13,191 nt of DNA from Candidatus Heimdallarchaeota archaeon (GTDB lineage: Archaea; Asgardarchaeota; Heimdallarchaeia; Heimdallarchaeales; Kariarchaeaceae). Positions 6,497 to 13,189 of the stretch are shown piece after piece. Location of the stretch: NCBI GenBank assembly GCA_015522385.1, contig WAMJ01000014.1, positions 1-13,191 on the forward strand, read 5' to 3'. Both the position numbers and the translations under genes were made by a program. The notes under the pieces were generated by a model. That model was not told the origin of the DNA. It did not search any database and worked only from the letters and a program-made list of their open reading frames with translations. The first letter of the stretch is position 1; each line of letters opens with the position of its first letter.

Positions 6497-7285
6497 ATGA
6501 AGGAGTACAATGGACAGCGATTAGTGGCAAGGGATGCAGAAATCCTTGAGAACTTGGAGATCGAGCTCGGTGAATCCATCTCACGTACGAGACTAGTAGA
6601 TCGCGATAGGTTTGGCTACTCCATGGTAAAGGACGGAGTGTGGTCTCTTTCATTGCCCGATAAAGACCTGAAGGAAGTCCCAGAGGCAATCTTCGGGCTA
6701 AAGTCGGTGAAGTTGCTATCGCTTTCATCCAACAGAATCACCAAACTACCCGAGAGCATCGGAGACCTCAAAGAACTAACTGCTTTGAACCTGAGTTCAA
6801 ACCGGCTCACATCATTGCCCGAGAGCATCGGTGAACTCAAAGAACTAACTTCCTTGAAACTGGGTTCAAACCAGCTTACATCATTGCCCGAGAGCATCGG
6901 TGAACTCAAGGAACTCAAGTACCTAGGCGTGAGTAACAACCTAATCGAAGAGCTACCTGATGCAGTCGCAAAGCTCAAGCAGTTATCTGTCCTCGATCTG
7001 AGACACAACAGGCTCACAGAACTTTCCGAAAGTATTGGTGAACTCAGCAATCTAATGATACTCCTGCTAAGCTCCAACAAACTCACGTCCCTCCCCGAGA
7101 GTCTCGGTAAACTCCAAGGTCTGCGGAAACTGTACATCGATGACAATCAACTGCCATCACTATCGGGGGATACTACCGAGATCGAGAAGTCCTTTCTTGT
7201 GGATTTCGGCAAGTACCCGGTCAATACCTATACATCAGTGCTCACCAAACTACGGAGAGCTGGTTGCTGGATACAGTTCTCGTGA
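6497..7285 (+). CDS. Leucine-rich repeat protein 1
   Basis: This 262-aa protein probably acts in the cytoplasm: there is no signal peptide or membrane segment. Residues 1-29 ([14 protein letters not shown], then [10 protein letters not shown]) are nearly identical to LRR protein 2. Residues 36-67 form an N-terminal cap (FGYSMVKDGVWSLSL) of a kind I associate with Asgard LRR proteins. About seven 23-residue repeats follow from residue 68, with the pattern L..L.LSSN.LTSLPESIG.LKEL, the LPxxIGxL type. One repeat is degenerate (ELPDAVAKLKQL, 152-163). A C-terminal tail containing SVLTKLRRAGC is shared with LRR protein 2. Such solenoids usually bind other proteins; the partner is unknown. It has its own promoter-leader cassette and converges on the nuclease-ATPase operon. 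Confidence 0.9.
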   Translation: MKEYNGQRLVARDAEILENLEIELGESISRTRLVDRDRFGYSMVKDGVWSLSLPDKDLKEVPEAIFGLKSVKLLSLSSNRITKLPESIGDLKELTALNLSSNRLTSLPESIGELKELTSLKLGSNQLTSLPESIGELKELKYLGVSNNLIEELPDAVAKLKQLSVLDLRHNRLTELSESIGELSNLMILLLSSNKLTSLPESLGKLQGLRKLYIDDNQLPSLSGDTTEIEKSFLVDFGKYPVNTYTSVLTKLRRAGCWIQFS

Positions 7286-7292
7286 ATCTGAA

Positions 7293-7314
7293 ATACTGTG
7301 CACATGCTCAGTAT
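7293..7314. other. Imperfect 22-bp palindrome after LRR gene 1
   Basis: Arms ATACTG (7293-7298) and CAGTAT (7309-7314) frame a core in which GCA and TGC can also pair. It starts 7 nt after the LRR1 stop in a 64-nt convergent gap. It could be a transcript-end hairpin for either side. I found no second copy after LRR gene 2. Confidence 0.35.
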
Positions 7315-7349
7315 GAAGAAGACCACGGAGAATACACTAGGGATCAAGC

Positions 7350-7817
7350 TCAGGGTACGATCGCATTGAGTTGAAAGGGGGGTCTTCCTATGATGATCCG
7401 GTATGTTTTTCCGCTGACCACAACAGTTTGCTGGTTCCTTATCATCCCCTTGAGGACTGCACCACTAGCCTTGCCCCTGACGAGGACGAATTTGAAAAGA
7501 AGATTATAAGTTAGCCCAAGATTGTTTAAGATACTGAACGAATCCGTGAATTTGCTCTGGATTTCTTTAATATTAACCCTCCCAGACTTTAGTTCTACAA
7601 GCACTACATGGTGGTTTGACGAGTTCACGAAAAAAACACAATCCACGACCTTCAGACCTGATGGACTATTCAGAACATTTTCCCGGTACTTCTCAATATC
7701 GAAAATAAAAGAATCTTTGACAGTACCTCCATGACGTATAGAGCAACTAACACCTTTTTCCTTGCAGGATTTCAGCTTAAACGTACTGTATCTGTCCGAA
7801 AGATGTTGGATCAGCAT
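7350..7817 (-). CDS. Small PD-(D/E)XK-like putative nuclease partnered with ATPase
   Basis: From the ATG at 7817 this is a 155-aa protein. It contains VVDCVFFV and, about 10 residues later, VVLVELKSG. The D...E-x-K pattern (D59, E75, K77 in this numbering) on two adjacent predicted strands is the hallmark of PD-(D/E)XK nucleases. A helix with Lys (KEIQSKF) and a later strand (LLFKFVLVRG) fit the fold. The ATG at 7817 lies 10 nt after the ATPase stop. Alternative ATGs at 7874 and 7901 lie inside the ATPase gene, and the longer ORF would overlap it by 74 nt. The close spacing suggests one operon, with this protein as the effector and the ATPase as sensor or motor. The nuclease call rests on the motif alone, and no established family is recognised. 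Confidence 0.65.
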   Translation of the reverse strand: MLIQHLSDRYSTFKLKSCKEKGVSCSIRHGGTVKDSFIFDIEKYRENVLNSPSGLKVVDCVFFVNSSNHHVVLVELKSGRVNIKEIQSKFTDSFSILNNLGLTYNLLFKFVLVRGKASGAVLKGMIRNQQTVVVSGKTYRIIIGRPPFQLNAIVP

Positions 7818-7827
7818 ACAGGGAATA

Positions 7828-9318
7828 TCACAGTCCCTCCTTCCCGAGTCGGATATCGATATTAATCGTCTCATCGTAGAGATCCTGGACAACGTCTGCA
7901 AAAGTGTCCTCCTCTATTCCATCCTCATTGACTTCGATGTCCTCGAGGACGAATCCATCTGCACTCTCTACCAATGCGTAGATACCCACTTGGTCAGGTG
8001 TGAGCAATTGGATATCGTCCAGACCTAACTCACCCGGATCGTCAAGATGTGAAGCCTTGATGAGGTTGCTGAACTGACCCACCAGATAGTCACTGTGGGT
8101 TGTGACCACGACTCTTATCCCAGAATTGACCAGCATAGCAAGGAACTTCGCCATCCCCAGTTGAGCACCCGGATGAAGGTGCGACTCGGGTTCCTCGATG
8201 ATGACCATATCTCCCTTCTGCAAAGTTCGTTGCACCAGAAGATAGAACGGCGCAAGATCGGAGACCAGCGAGGATGCCATGTTAAGCCGGTAAGCAGTAC
8301 CCTTGGACACATAGTGTATGACATCTATAAATCGGTCATCAGTCTCTATCTTTCCACCCATGACTTGCTCCGAGAAGAATTCCAGAAGTTTGTGCTTCCA
8401 CTCTGGCACCTCAGCTATCTCCTGAGAAAGAGCAGAGAGTATCTCCCTCTCGAAATAGGTAGCAAATTGGTCAGGACGTACCCTTCTGGGTCTCTTCCCA
8501 TTATCAGAAAAAAATTCATCTAATGTGGTCTGACGAATCACGAGACTGTCCCTGATGATTTTGTTCCGACGGAGAAGGAGACCAGATCGAGTAGCAGGGA
8601 AGTAGTGAACACGGGGTTGGAGATCAATATCTATAATTTTGGATACCATGTGAAGGATGATGTCATGGAGCATCGATAGGAGCTTGGCATCATCCTCAAG
8701 ATCCTTCTTGGGGATAAGAGCCCCATTTATTCCGTTGTATCTGCAGAGTAAATTATCGCCAACTTCCTCAACCATTATCTCAGGATATTCAGGTAGAGGA
8801 TCAACTGTCTCAACATCAGTCAATTTTGCATCATTCATACCTGCGATTCGAAAATTCAGGTTTAGGTCAGTCTCAACCGTCATTTCAGGATAATCTGATC
8901 TTATAATGTCTGAATAATTATTGAACCCATATACCTGTCCTAGAAGTTCGCGAATGTGCATCCTTGTCATTAACCAAGACATAGTCTTAATGAGATATTT
9001 TGACAATCTTTGCTCGATTGGTTCCACCGAATTGTGAATAATCTGGAGTCCTTGAGGATGTACTTGTTTATGGAGCCGCAAATTTTCGATCTTTATTTTT
9101 GGTGTAGGAATATAATAATCGCTGTCTCCCTTTGAGACGGGTTGGGCTTTAAGGACATTAAGCTCCATCTCATGAACCTCTGATAGGTGCTCGATTGTGT
9201 AGAGCATCTTTGCTAGGAAAGACTTGCCGGACTGATTCTTACCGACAATAATTGTGAGAGGCTTGACCTCAAGCTCCGCCTTACTTATCGGTCCTAGATT
9301 GGCCACCCGTAGTCTCAT
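7828..9318 (-). CDS. OLD/RecF-like ATPase (AAA_15/AAA_21 type), putative defence gene
   Basis: The 496-aa protein has an ABC/SMC-type ATP head. It shows the N-terminus MRLRVANLGPISKAELEV, Walker A GKNQSGKS (26-33), a PATRSG motif (241-246) typical of these ATPases, a signature-like MASSLVSDLAPF (347-358), Walker B MVIIEEPESHLHP (371-383) and a switch histidine in VVTTHSDYLV (H408). The region between Walker A and residue 235 is helical and probably dimerisation or sensing. No TOPRIM domain is visible, unlike full OLD nucleases; the downstream small gene may supply the nuclease. ATPases of this type are the core of systems such as Septu, Gabija and PARIS, but this pair matches none that I can name. 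The ATG at 9318 sits about 26 nt from a TATA-like box, so it is probably leaderless. Confidence 0.88.
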   Translation of the reverse strand: MRLRVANLGPISKAELEVKPLTIIVGKNQSGKSFLAKMLYTIEHLSEVHEMELNVLKAQPVSKGDSDYYIPTPKIKIENLRLHKQVHPQGLQIIHNSVEPIEQRLSKYLIKTMSWLMTRMHIRELLGQVYGFNNYSDIIRSDYPEMTVETDLNLNFRIAGMNDAKLTDVETVDPLPEYPEIMVEEVGDNLLCRYNGINGALIPKKDLEDDAKLLSMLHDIILHMVSKIIDIDLQPRVHYFPATRSGLLLRRNKIIRDSLVIRQTTLDEFFSDNGKRPRRVRPDQFATYFEREILSALSQEIAEVPEWKHKLLEFFSEQVMGGKIETDDRFIDVIHYVSKGTAYRLNMASSLVSDLAPFYLLVQRTLQKGDMVIIEEPESHLHPGAQLGMAKFLAMLVNSGIRVVVTTHSDYLVGQFSNLIKASHLDDPGELGLDDIQLLTPDQVGIYALVESADGFVLEDIEVNEDGIEEDTFADVVQDLYDETINIDIRLGKEGL

Positions 9319-9339
9319 GAATACTCAGTCCCGATCCAC

Positions 9340-9348
9340 ATATTAAAT
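9340..9348 (-). promoter_or_regulatory. TATA box of the ATPase-nuclease operon
   Basis: The minus strand reads atttaatat, centred 26 nt before the ATPase ATG. This predicts a leaderless bicistronic message. Confidence 0.5.
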
Positions 9349-9439
9349 GTACCCCTGACGGAAGAGATCAATACGAAGAGGGAGTATCAGGATCATTGGT
9401 GTACTTCCTTCACAATGCTCACAAGGTCTGAGGAGTTAC

Positions 9440-9671
9440 TTGACATCAACAATCCACATCCACCACACTACCCATCAACCTCTAGGAGAGAACCCCTTGG
9501 GTATCCACGGAGAGGGGGGGATTCTACCAGGGATCGTCCACTACTATTTTCTTGGAGAGCGGTACGGGTCGCAGTATTTCCCAGAACGGGAGGAAATGAA
9601 AGAGTCCTTAATCAGGAAGTAACCACGATCGGAAAAAACGATCGAGTGATGTCATCTTATGTCAGCATCAC
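9440..9671 (+). pseudogene. Decayed gene fragment, copy 2 (VHYYFLGERYGSQYF)
   Basis: An ATG-initiated frame (9440-9622) ends with VHYYFLGERYGSQYFPER and EEMKESLIRK before a TAA. The continuation VTTIGKNDRVMSSYVSIT is in another frame up to about 9671. In copy 1 both parts are in one frame, so a 2-nt length difference around 9590-9622 separates them. The region upstream of VHYYF aligns only loosely with copy 1 (cctct.gga.a, 9479 and 6078). The gene family is unknown. The 9319-9440 stretch to its left shows no gene. Confidence 0.4.
9626..9671 (+). promoter_or_regulatory. Operator-like repeats upstream of LRR gene 2
   Basis: CGATCG palindromes lie at 9626-9631 and 9639-9644. Direct repeats ATGTCA lie at 9649-9654 and 9659-9664, again 10 bp apart and framed by GTGAT and ATCAC. 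Both repeat units carry G where both units of copy 1 carry A. Confidence 0.4.
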
Positions 9672-9758
9672 TTCGTGGATGAGTGCACACCTGTTGTTCA
9701 TCATCTGAGGTTATACTGTTGAAAAGCCAAGTACATACCCCCTAAGTCATTGTAGAAC

Positions 9759-9766
9759 CTTTATAT
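9759..9766 (+). promoter_or_regulatory. TATA box of LRR gene 2 leader
   Basis: The sequence ctttatat and its flanks (gtagaac before, cgtcaaatgaccgtg after) are identical to copy 1. The box is centred about 26 nt before the leader ORF ATG. Confidence 0.65.
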
Positions 9767-9787
9767 CGTCAAATGACCGTGATCTAG

Positions 9788-9841
9788 ATGCGGGGACCCT
9801 TAGAGGAAGAGCTGGAACAGCACATCAGAAGAACCTCGTGA
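9788..9841 (+). CDS. 17-aa leader ORF upstream of LRR gene 2
   Basis: The peptide MRGPLEEELEQHIRRTS is identical to that of copy 1, with a single synonymous base change. Position relative to TATA box, stop-overlapping inverted repeat and LRR start are the same as in copy 1. Confidence 0.45.
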   Translation: MRGPLEEELEQHIRRTS

Positions 9842-9876
9842 ATCGAGAGGATCACGGGTCAACGTCATTCAGTATT

Positions 9877-9881
9877 GAAGG
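9877..9881 (+). promoter_or_regulatory. Weak Shine-Dalgarno site of LRR gene 2
   Basis: GAAGG lies 9 nt before the ATG at 9891, where copy 1 has GGAGG. The one-base change should weaken pairing with 16S rRNA and may lower expression relative to LRR gene 1. Confidence 0.5.
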
Positions 9882-9890
9882 TAATGATAG

Positions 9891-10742
9891 ATGAAGGAGT
9901 ACAATGGACAGAGATTGGTGGCAAGGGATGCAAAATGCCTTGAGAACCTGGAGATCGAGCTCGGTGAACCCATCCCACTGGCTGGTGAACGAACACGGTG
10001 GAAATTAGGATACAGGCACATAAAGGGGGAGGTGGTGTATCTCTGGATAGTAGATAATGGTGTGAAGGAGGTACCCGAATCAATCTTCAGACTCTCGTCT
10101 CTGGAACTATTAGGTCTATACGGCAATCTGATCACCACCCTACCCGAGTCAATTGGGGATCTCATGCAGCTAAAATCTCTGTATTTCCGAAACAATGGAC
10201 TAACAATCTTGCCAGAGTCCTTCGAGAAGCTCAAGCAGCTCCATACTCTGGATCTGGGAGAAAATCGGCTAACCACCCTACCCGAGTCAATTGGGGAACT
10301 CAAACAACTAAAGTCTCTGGATCTGGGAGGAAATCAACTAACCACACTACCTGAATCCGTCGGCAATCTCAGGCGGCTTAATACTCTAGGTCTGGGAGAC
10401 AATCAACTTAGCACCCTACCAGAGTCCATCGGGAAACTCAAGAAGCTTAATATTCTGAGTCTGCGTGGCAATCAGCTCACCACCTTACCAGAGTCCATCG
10501 GGAACCTCAAGCAGCTCCATACTCTGGATCTGGGAAACAATCAGCTCACCACCCTACCAGATTCCATCGGGAACCTCAAGCAGCTTATTACTCTGGATCT
10601 GGGAAACAATCAGCTGAATAAGCTACCGAAATCCATGACCGATCTAAAGAGTCTCAGGACCTTGTTTCTGCAGGATAACCCTCTTGAAGACACGTCTGTA
10701 CTCACCGAATTGAAGGCCGTTGGCTGTAATGTCTACCTCTAA
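9891..10742 (+). CDS. Leucine-rich repeat protein 2
   Basis: This 283-aa paralogue of LRR protein 1 shares almost all of residues 1-27 ([14 protein letters not shown], then [12 protein letters not shown]) and then diverges. The N-terminal cap is at about 28-67 ([17 protein letters not shown]). Eight or so 23-residue repeats follow from residue 68, with the pattern [23 protein letters not shown]. Repeats 5-8 are more alike than the first ones, consistent with recent internal amplification. The C-terminal tail [11 protein letters not shown] matches the tail of LRR protein 1. A cytoplasmic protein-binding role is likely, partner unknown. It lies upstream of the CRN-like NTPase gene on the same strand, but 579 nt of mostly decayed sequence separates them, so they are probably not one operon. 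Confidence 0.9.
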   Translation: MKEYNGQRLVARDAKCLENLEIELGEPIPLAGERTRWKLGYRHIKGEVVYLWIVDNGVKEVPESIFRLSSLELLGLYGNLITTLPESIGDLMQLKSLYFRNNGLTILPESFEKLKQLHTLDLGENRLTTLPESIGELKQLKSLDLGGNQLTTLPESVGNLRRLNTLGLGDNQLSTLPESIGKLKKLNILSLRGNQLTTLPESIGNLKQLHTLDLGNNQLTTLPDSIGNLKQLITLDLGNNQLNKLPKSMTDLKSLRTLFLQDNPLEDTSVLTELKAVGCNVYL

Positions 10743-10808
10743 TACGTAGCCATCTAGCTTCAAGTCCTTCTCTGTAGAGGACCATCACAGCGCCCGGGTG
10801 TACCAAGC

Positions 10809-10815
10809 TTTTATG
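10809..10815 (+). promoter_or_regulatory. TATA-like box before a 45-codon ORF
   Basis: The sequence cttttat is centred about 27 nt before the ATG at 10839, the leaderless spacing used elsewhere in the window. Confidence 0.25.
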
Positions 10816-10838
10816 GGAACCGTGAGCACTCTGATGTC

Positions 10839-10976
10839 ATGCGACACATCGAGGACCCGTTCGACTCCCTCGTGGAATCCGTCGATCTCCCGAGATCCAT
10901 CAGCGTCTCACGCATACCACATTGCACCGTCTCTTCACTACTCCCGAGAGCATCAAGATCTATCTTCATTCATTGA
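10839..10976 (+). pseudogene. 45-codon ORF, possibly the 5' end of a broken gene
   Basis: It begins MRHIEDPFDSLVESVDLPRS, with codon use (gac, ctc, gtc) like the real genes here and a TATA-like box at the right distance. It then becomes Ser/Arg-rich and stops at a TGA at 10974-10976. The good start and poor end suggest a truncated gene, though a small real gene or chance cannot be excluded. From 10977 to 11065 I see nothing except A/T-rich sequence. Confidence 0.25.
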
Positions 10977-11065
10977 AATAAATAATCAATACATGACATA
11001 TCTTTACTATCCACAAAAGGATCATGTAAGAACTCTCCTGCTCGTCGTCCAAACAACTAGGCGTG

Positions 11066-11140
11066 GGGTTTCGCCCTGATTTAAGATCCTCATGACCGCT
11101 TGTGGTGATCCTCGTCCAGAGAAAGAGAATATCCACTTAA
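11066..11140 (+). pseudogene. Remnant of the 3' end of a surface-protein gene
   Basis: Short blocks occur in the same order as the end of the intact surface-protein gene (5866-5942): ggtttcg, gatcctcatgaccgc (intact: gatcttcatggcc), tggtgatcctcgtcc (intact: tggtatcttcgtcc) and agagaat, then the shared TAATCTCTGA. Insertions and deletions break the frame. The blocks cover the PGF-CTERM-like anchor region. The shared 47-nt spacer immediately downstream strengthens the match. Confidence 0.55.
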
Positions 11141-11184
11141 TCTCTGACAACGCAATAACCACCGATCGCATCACTATATCTTCA
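11138..11184 (+). repeat. 47-nt repeat, copy B
   Basis: This copy matches 5940-5986 at 42 of 47 positions. It sits 138 nt before the NTPase start codon, directly after the surface-protein remnant. Confidence 0.75.
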
Positions 11185-11291
11185 CTACGGTCCTGTTGCG
11201 TGTCAATCTACCCTGAGCCTGTCCAACAACGATATCGGCACATGAGGGGACAGAAATCGAGGTGTGTATCCACAAGCGACATGGATAGGTA

Positions 11292-11299
11292 CTTATACC
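11292..11299 (+). promoter_or_regulatory. TATA-like box of the NTPase gene
   Basis: The sequence cttatacc is centred about 26 nt before the GTG at 11322 and supports that GTG as a leaderless start. Confidence 0.45.
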
Positions 11300-11321
11300 C
11301 CGAGTACCATTGTGATCCAGA

Positions 11322-12989
11322 GTGAGAGGCGATTTTAGGAAGATCTTTGTCGGAAGACAGGAGGACCTCATGCTTCTGAGTAGGTTCTTCGAGGATCGTG
11401 TGAACGACGAGGGCCCACCGAAGGTTCTCTCCTACCTCAATGCTCCTGGGGTGGGGAAGACCACCCTGCTGAAGAGATTCGGTAGGATGATCGAGAGGGG
11501 GAGGAAAGGAATTGCAGTTTACTTTACTTGTAGGGGGAACTACCAATCCGAGATGGACATAGCCAATGACCTGCTTCTTGTCCTCCGACAGGTCAGGGAC
11601 TCGAAGATGGAGATATTGATAGAGGGAAGTCGTAGAGACCAAGAGGAGATTACCGACAGGCTCAGCCAACTCAACTTCAACCTTCAGGAAAGTGAGATCT
11701 CCCTTAACAGAGTCACGATGCTCATCCTCTCGCTCGCAAGCATTCTACCAGTCTTTCTTGTTACCGATGAAATCCAAGTTCTGGAGGGAATAACCGAGGG
11801 AAAGAGCACATTGCTCAGAACATATGCCACCTTTCTCTCGGGATTACTTTCTCACCGTATCCTCCTTGCAATTTCAGGAACTCAGTACACGATTGTAAGC
11901 AAGATCGGACATGGGATAGGATCACCTCTCAACGGTAAGATTGAGCATGTAGTAATTGGCCCACTCGCTAAGGATGACATATCTGCCTACATCCATGAAC
12001 TTCGGAGCTTGTACCCCGAGCTCAGAAAAACACATGTATTGGAGGAGTTCCTCAATGACTACAGCGGAGGACATCCGCGGACAATAGAGATAATCGTGAG
12101 AGAGTATATCCAGAGGGGAGAGCCAACTGCTGAACTTCTCCTCAACAGGGTGGAGAGATCCATGTACAACAATATCCTCGATACCAGCAAAAGGAGGGGC
12201 ATCCGTGATCTGCAGTCAAAGGAGGGGTTCAATAAGGTCAAGGAGTGGATAGTCACCGGACTCACGAACAACCTTTATCTCTCCGATATGGAAGATCAGG
12301 AGGTGGGAATTGACCTCCTCTCCGAGATCATATCCGAGCTGATGAACATCGGTATCATCGTACAGAACGGAAACTCTGACTACTATATCACCAGTTATTT
12401 CCATGCAAAGGCATTGCTCGAGAACCTCAATGGTGAATTCGAGAGATTCCTTTACGAGGTCTACAGCAATGCATTATTCGCCAAACTTGTTGGGTCGCAC
12501 TCTGGATACACCTTTGAGACCATTATCCTGAGCTCGATGGTAATTTCGGACAAGAATGTACCATTCGACATTTCCAAGATTGCCAGCATTAAAACACTGA
12601 ACTTGTCAAAGATAGAAGACATCACCAATATGGAGAATGGTGTGTTCTACCACCTACCGATGATGGAGATTGTGGACGGTGTTTTCAGAACAAGAGATAC
12701 ACTCGTCCTCCTGCAACTGACCACTGCTAGCAGCCGTTTGACAGAAAAGCTTAGAAGGTTGGAAAAGGTTGTAAATGAGATTTCCACATCACATGGGCGT
12801 ATGGACGAAAAATGGGAAGTGGAGGTCGAGAGTATAAGAGGGTGGTTCATATCGCTCTACGACTTCAGGCATGATCCCATGGAACGAATCGTCGTAACCT
12901 CAGGATCGGACCTGTCGGCAATCCTCGGTGAAGTGATCTATAGGAAACTCGTGCAGACGAAAGAGAAGTTATCGCTGTCAGCGAACTAG
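11322..12989 (+). CDS. P-loop NTPase with C-terminal Crinkler-like REase-fold domain
   Basis: The 555-aa protein begins IFVGRQEDLMLL, typical of archaeal STAND/AAA-type ATPases. Walker A is NAPGVGKTTLL (40-50), Walker B is VFLVTDE (144-150; D149, E150), a sensor-like AISGTQY is at 183-189 and GGHPRTIEI is at 249-257. A winged-helix-like segment probably spans 300-365. The region from about 375 has GYTFE (395-399), YHLP (443-446), VDGVF (451-455) and LLQLTTA (463-469), followed by a helix with LxxL repeats. This order (G..FE, Y.LP, D, then QxT) resembles the nuclease domain of eukaryotic CRN effectors, which also sits after a P-loop NTPase. The usual catalytic Lys is Thr here, so activity is uncertain. 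A STAND-type immune sensor or toxin-like effector is inferred. The GTG start follows from the TATA box and VGRQ near the N-terminus. Confidence 0.8.
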   Translation: MRGDFRKIFVGRQEDLMLLSRFFEDRVNDEGPPKVLSYLNAPGVGKTTLLKRFGRMIERGRKGIAVYFTCRGNYQSEMDIANDLLLVLRQVRDSKMEILIEGSRRDQEEITDRLSQLNFNLQESEISLNRVTMLILSLASILPVFLVTDEIQVLEGITEGKSTLLRTYATFLSGLLSHRILLAISGTQYTIVSKIGHGIGSPLNGKIEHVVIGPLAKDDISAYIHELRSLYPELRKTHVLEEFLNDYSGGHPRTIEIIVREYIQRGEPTAELLLNRVERSMYNNILDTSKRRGIRDLQSKEGFNKVKEWIVTGLTNNLYLSDMEDQEVGIDLLSEIISELMNIGIIVQNGNSDYYITSYFHAKALLENLNGEFERFLYEVYSNALFAKLVGSHSGYTFETIILSSMVISDKNVPFDISKIASIKTLNLSKIEDITNMENGVFYHLPMMEIVDGVFRTRDTLVLLQLTTASSRLTEKLRRLEKVVNEISTSHGRMDEKWEVEVESIRGWFISLYDFRHDPMERIVVTSGSDLSAILGEVIYRKLVQTKEKLSLSAN

Positions 12990-13009
12990 GTGTCATGATC
13001 TTGAACGAG

Positions 13010-13019
13010 TCTCGCGAGA
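13010..13019. other. 10-bp perfect palindrome after the NTPase gene
   Basis: TCTCGCGAGA begins 20 nt after the NTPase stop codon. It has no loop and no adjacent T-run. It could be a protein-binding site or chance. The rest of 12990-13090 shows nothing else. Confidence 0.2.
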
Positions 13020-13090
13020 GAGTACGAATTGTAATAATGTTCTGAATGGTTTGGGCGATTGGTACATTAGAATAATAGATAATAACAGTT

Positions 13091-13189
13091 CTAGATTTTC
13101 CACGAGAGTTCAATTAGCCATTGATGAAGAGTTCTCAATATGTCTCTATCCATGAGCTTCCCGTATTCGTCTACTGTATCTGAACCCAT
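13091..13189 (-). CDS. Partial hypothetical gene at right edge
   Basis: On the minus strand, from an ATG at 13189, the frame encodes MGSDTVDEYGKLMDRD and then ILRTLHQWLIELSWKI before a TAG at 13091-13093. It looks protein-like (amphipathic helix HQWLIELSW) and is probably the 3' end of a gene that begins outside the window, or a 32-aa ORF if that ATG is the start. It converges on the NTPase gene. No family can be assigned. Confidence 0.4.
   Translation of the reverse strand: MGSDTVDEYGKLMDRDILRTLHQWLIELSWKI

Larger units (their letters stand above)
6141..6584 (+). repeat. LRR leader cassette, copy 1
   Basis: This block runs from the decayed fragment through operator-like repeats, TATA box, leader ORF and ribosome binding site into the first 29 codons of LRR gene 1. 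It matches 9535-9978. From 6231 to 6584 I count 22 mismatches in 353 nt and no gaps. Similarity falls sharply once the variable cap and LRR domain begin. The intergenic part is as conserved as the coding part. Confidence 0.9.
9535..9978 (+). repeat. LRR leader cassette, copy 2
   Basis: This copy of the block at 6141-6584 has the same order: decayed fragment, CGATCG pair, spaced direct repeats, TATA box, 17-codon ORF, ribosome binding site and LRR N-terminus. The offset is a constant 3394 nt from the CGATCG pair onward. The ATPase-nuclease operon lies between the two copies on the opposite strand. Confidence 0.9.

Noticed and set aside
6616..7146. 176-codon minus-strand ORF with apparent repeats
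   Set aside because: The repeats are the antisense translation of the LRR repeats in LRR gene 1.
9415..9708. 97-codon plus-strand ORF through the second leader cassette
   Set aside because: Only its middle (VTTIGKNDR...) matches copy 1. The rest is out of frame with the conserved peptide, so it is treated as part of a decayed fragment.
9869..10303. 144-codon minus-strand ORF
   Set aside because: It is the antisense shadow of LRR gene 2, with the same type of Ser-rich repeat pattern.
10137..10620. Tandem DNA repeats with a ~69-nt period, considered as a CRISPR-like or minisatellite array
   Set aside because: The period equals 23 codons and the units are the LRRs of LRR gene 2. No spacers are present.
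10839..10976. Minus-strand alternative ORF (start 10969) over the same region
   Set aside because: It encodes a 52-aa Ser/Thr/Arg-rich peptide without a TATA box at the right distance, so the plus-strand reading fits better.
11208..11669. 153-codon minus-strand ORF opposite the NTPase start
   Set aside because: It overlaps the Walker A coding region on the other strand and has no features of its own.
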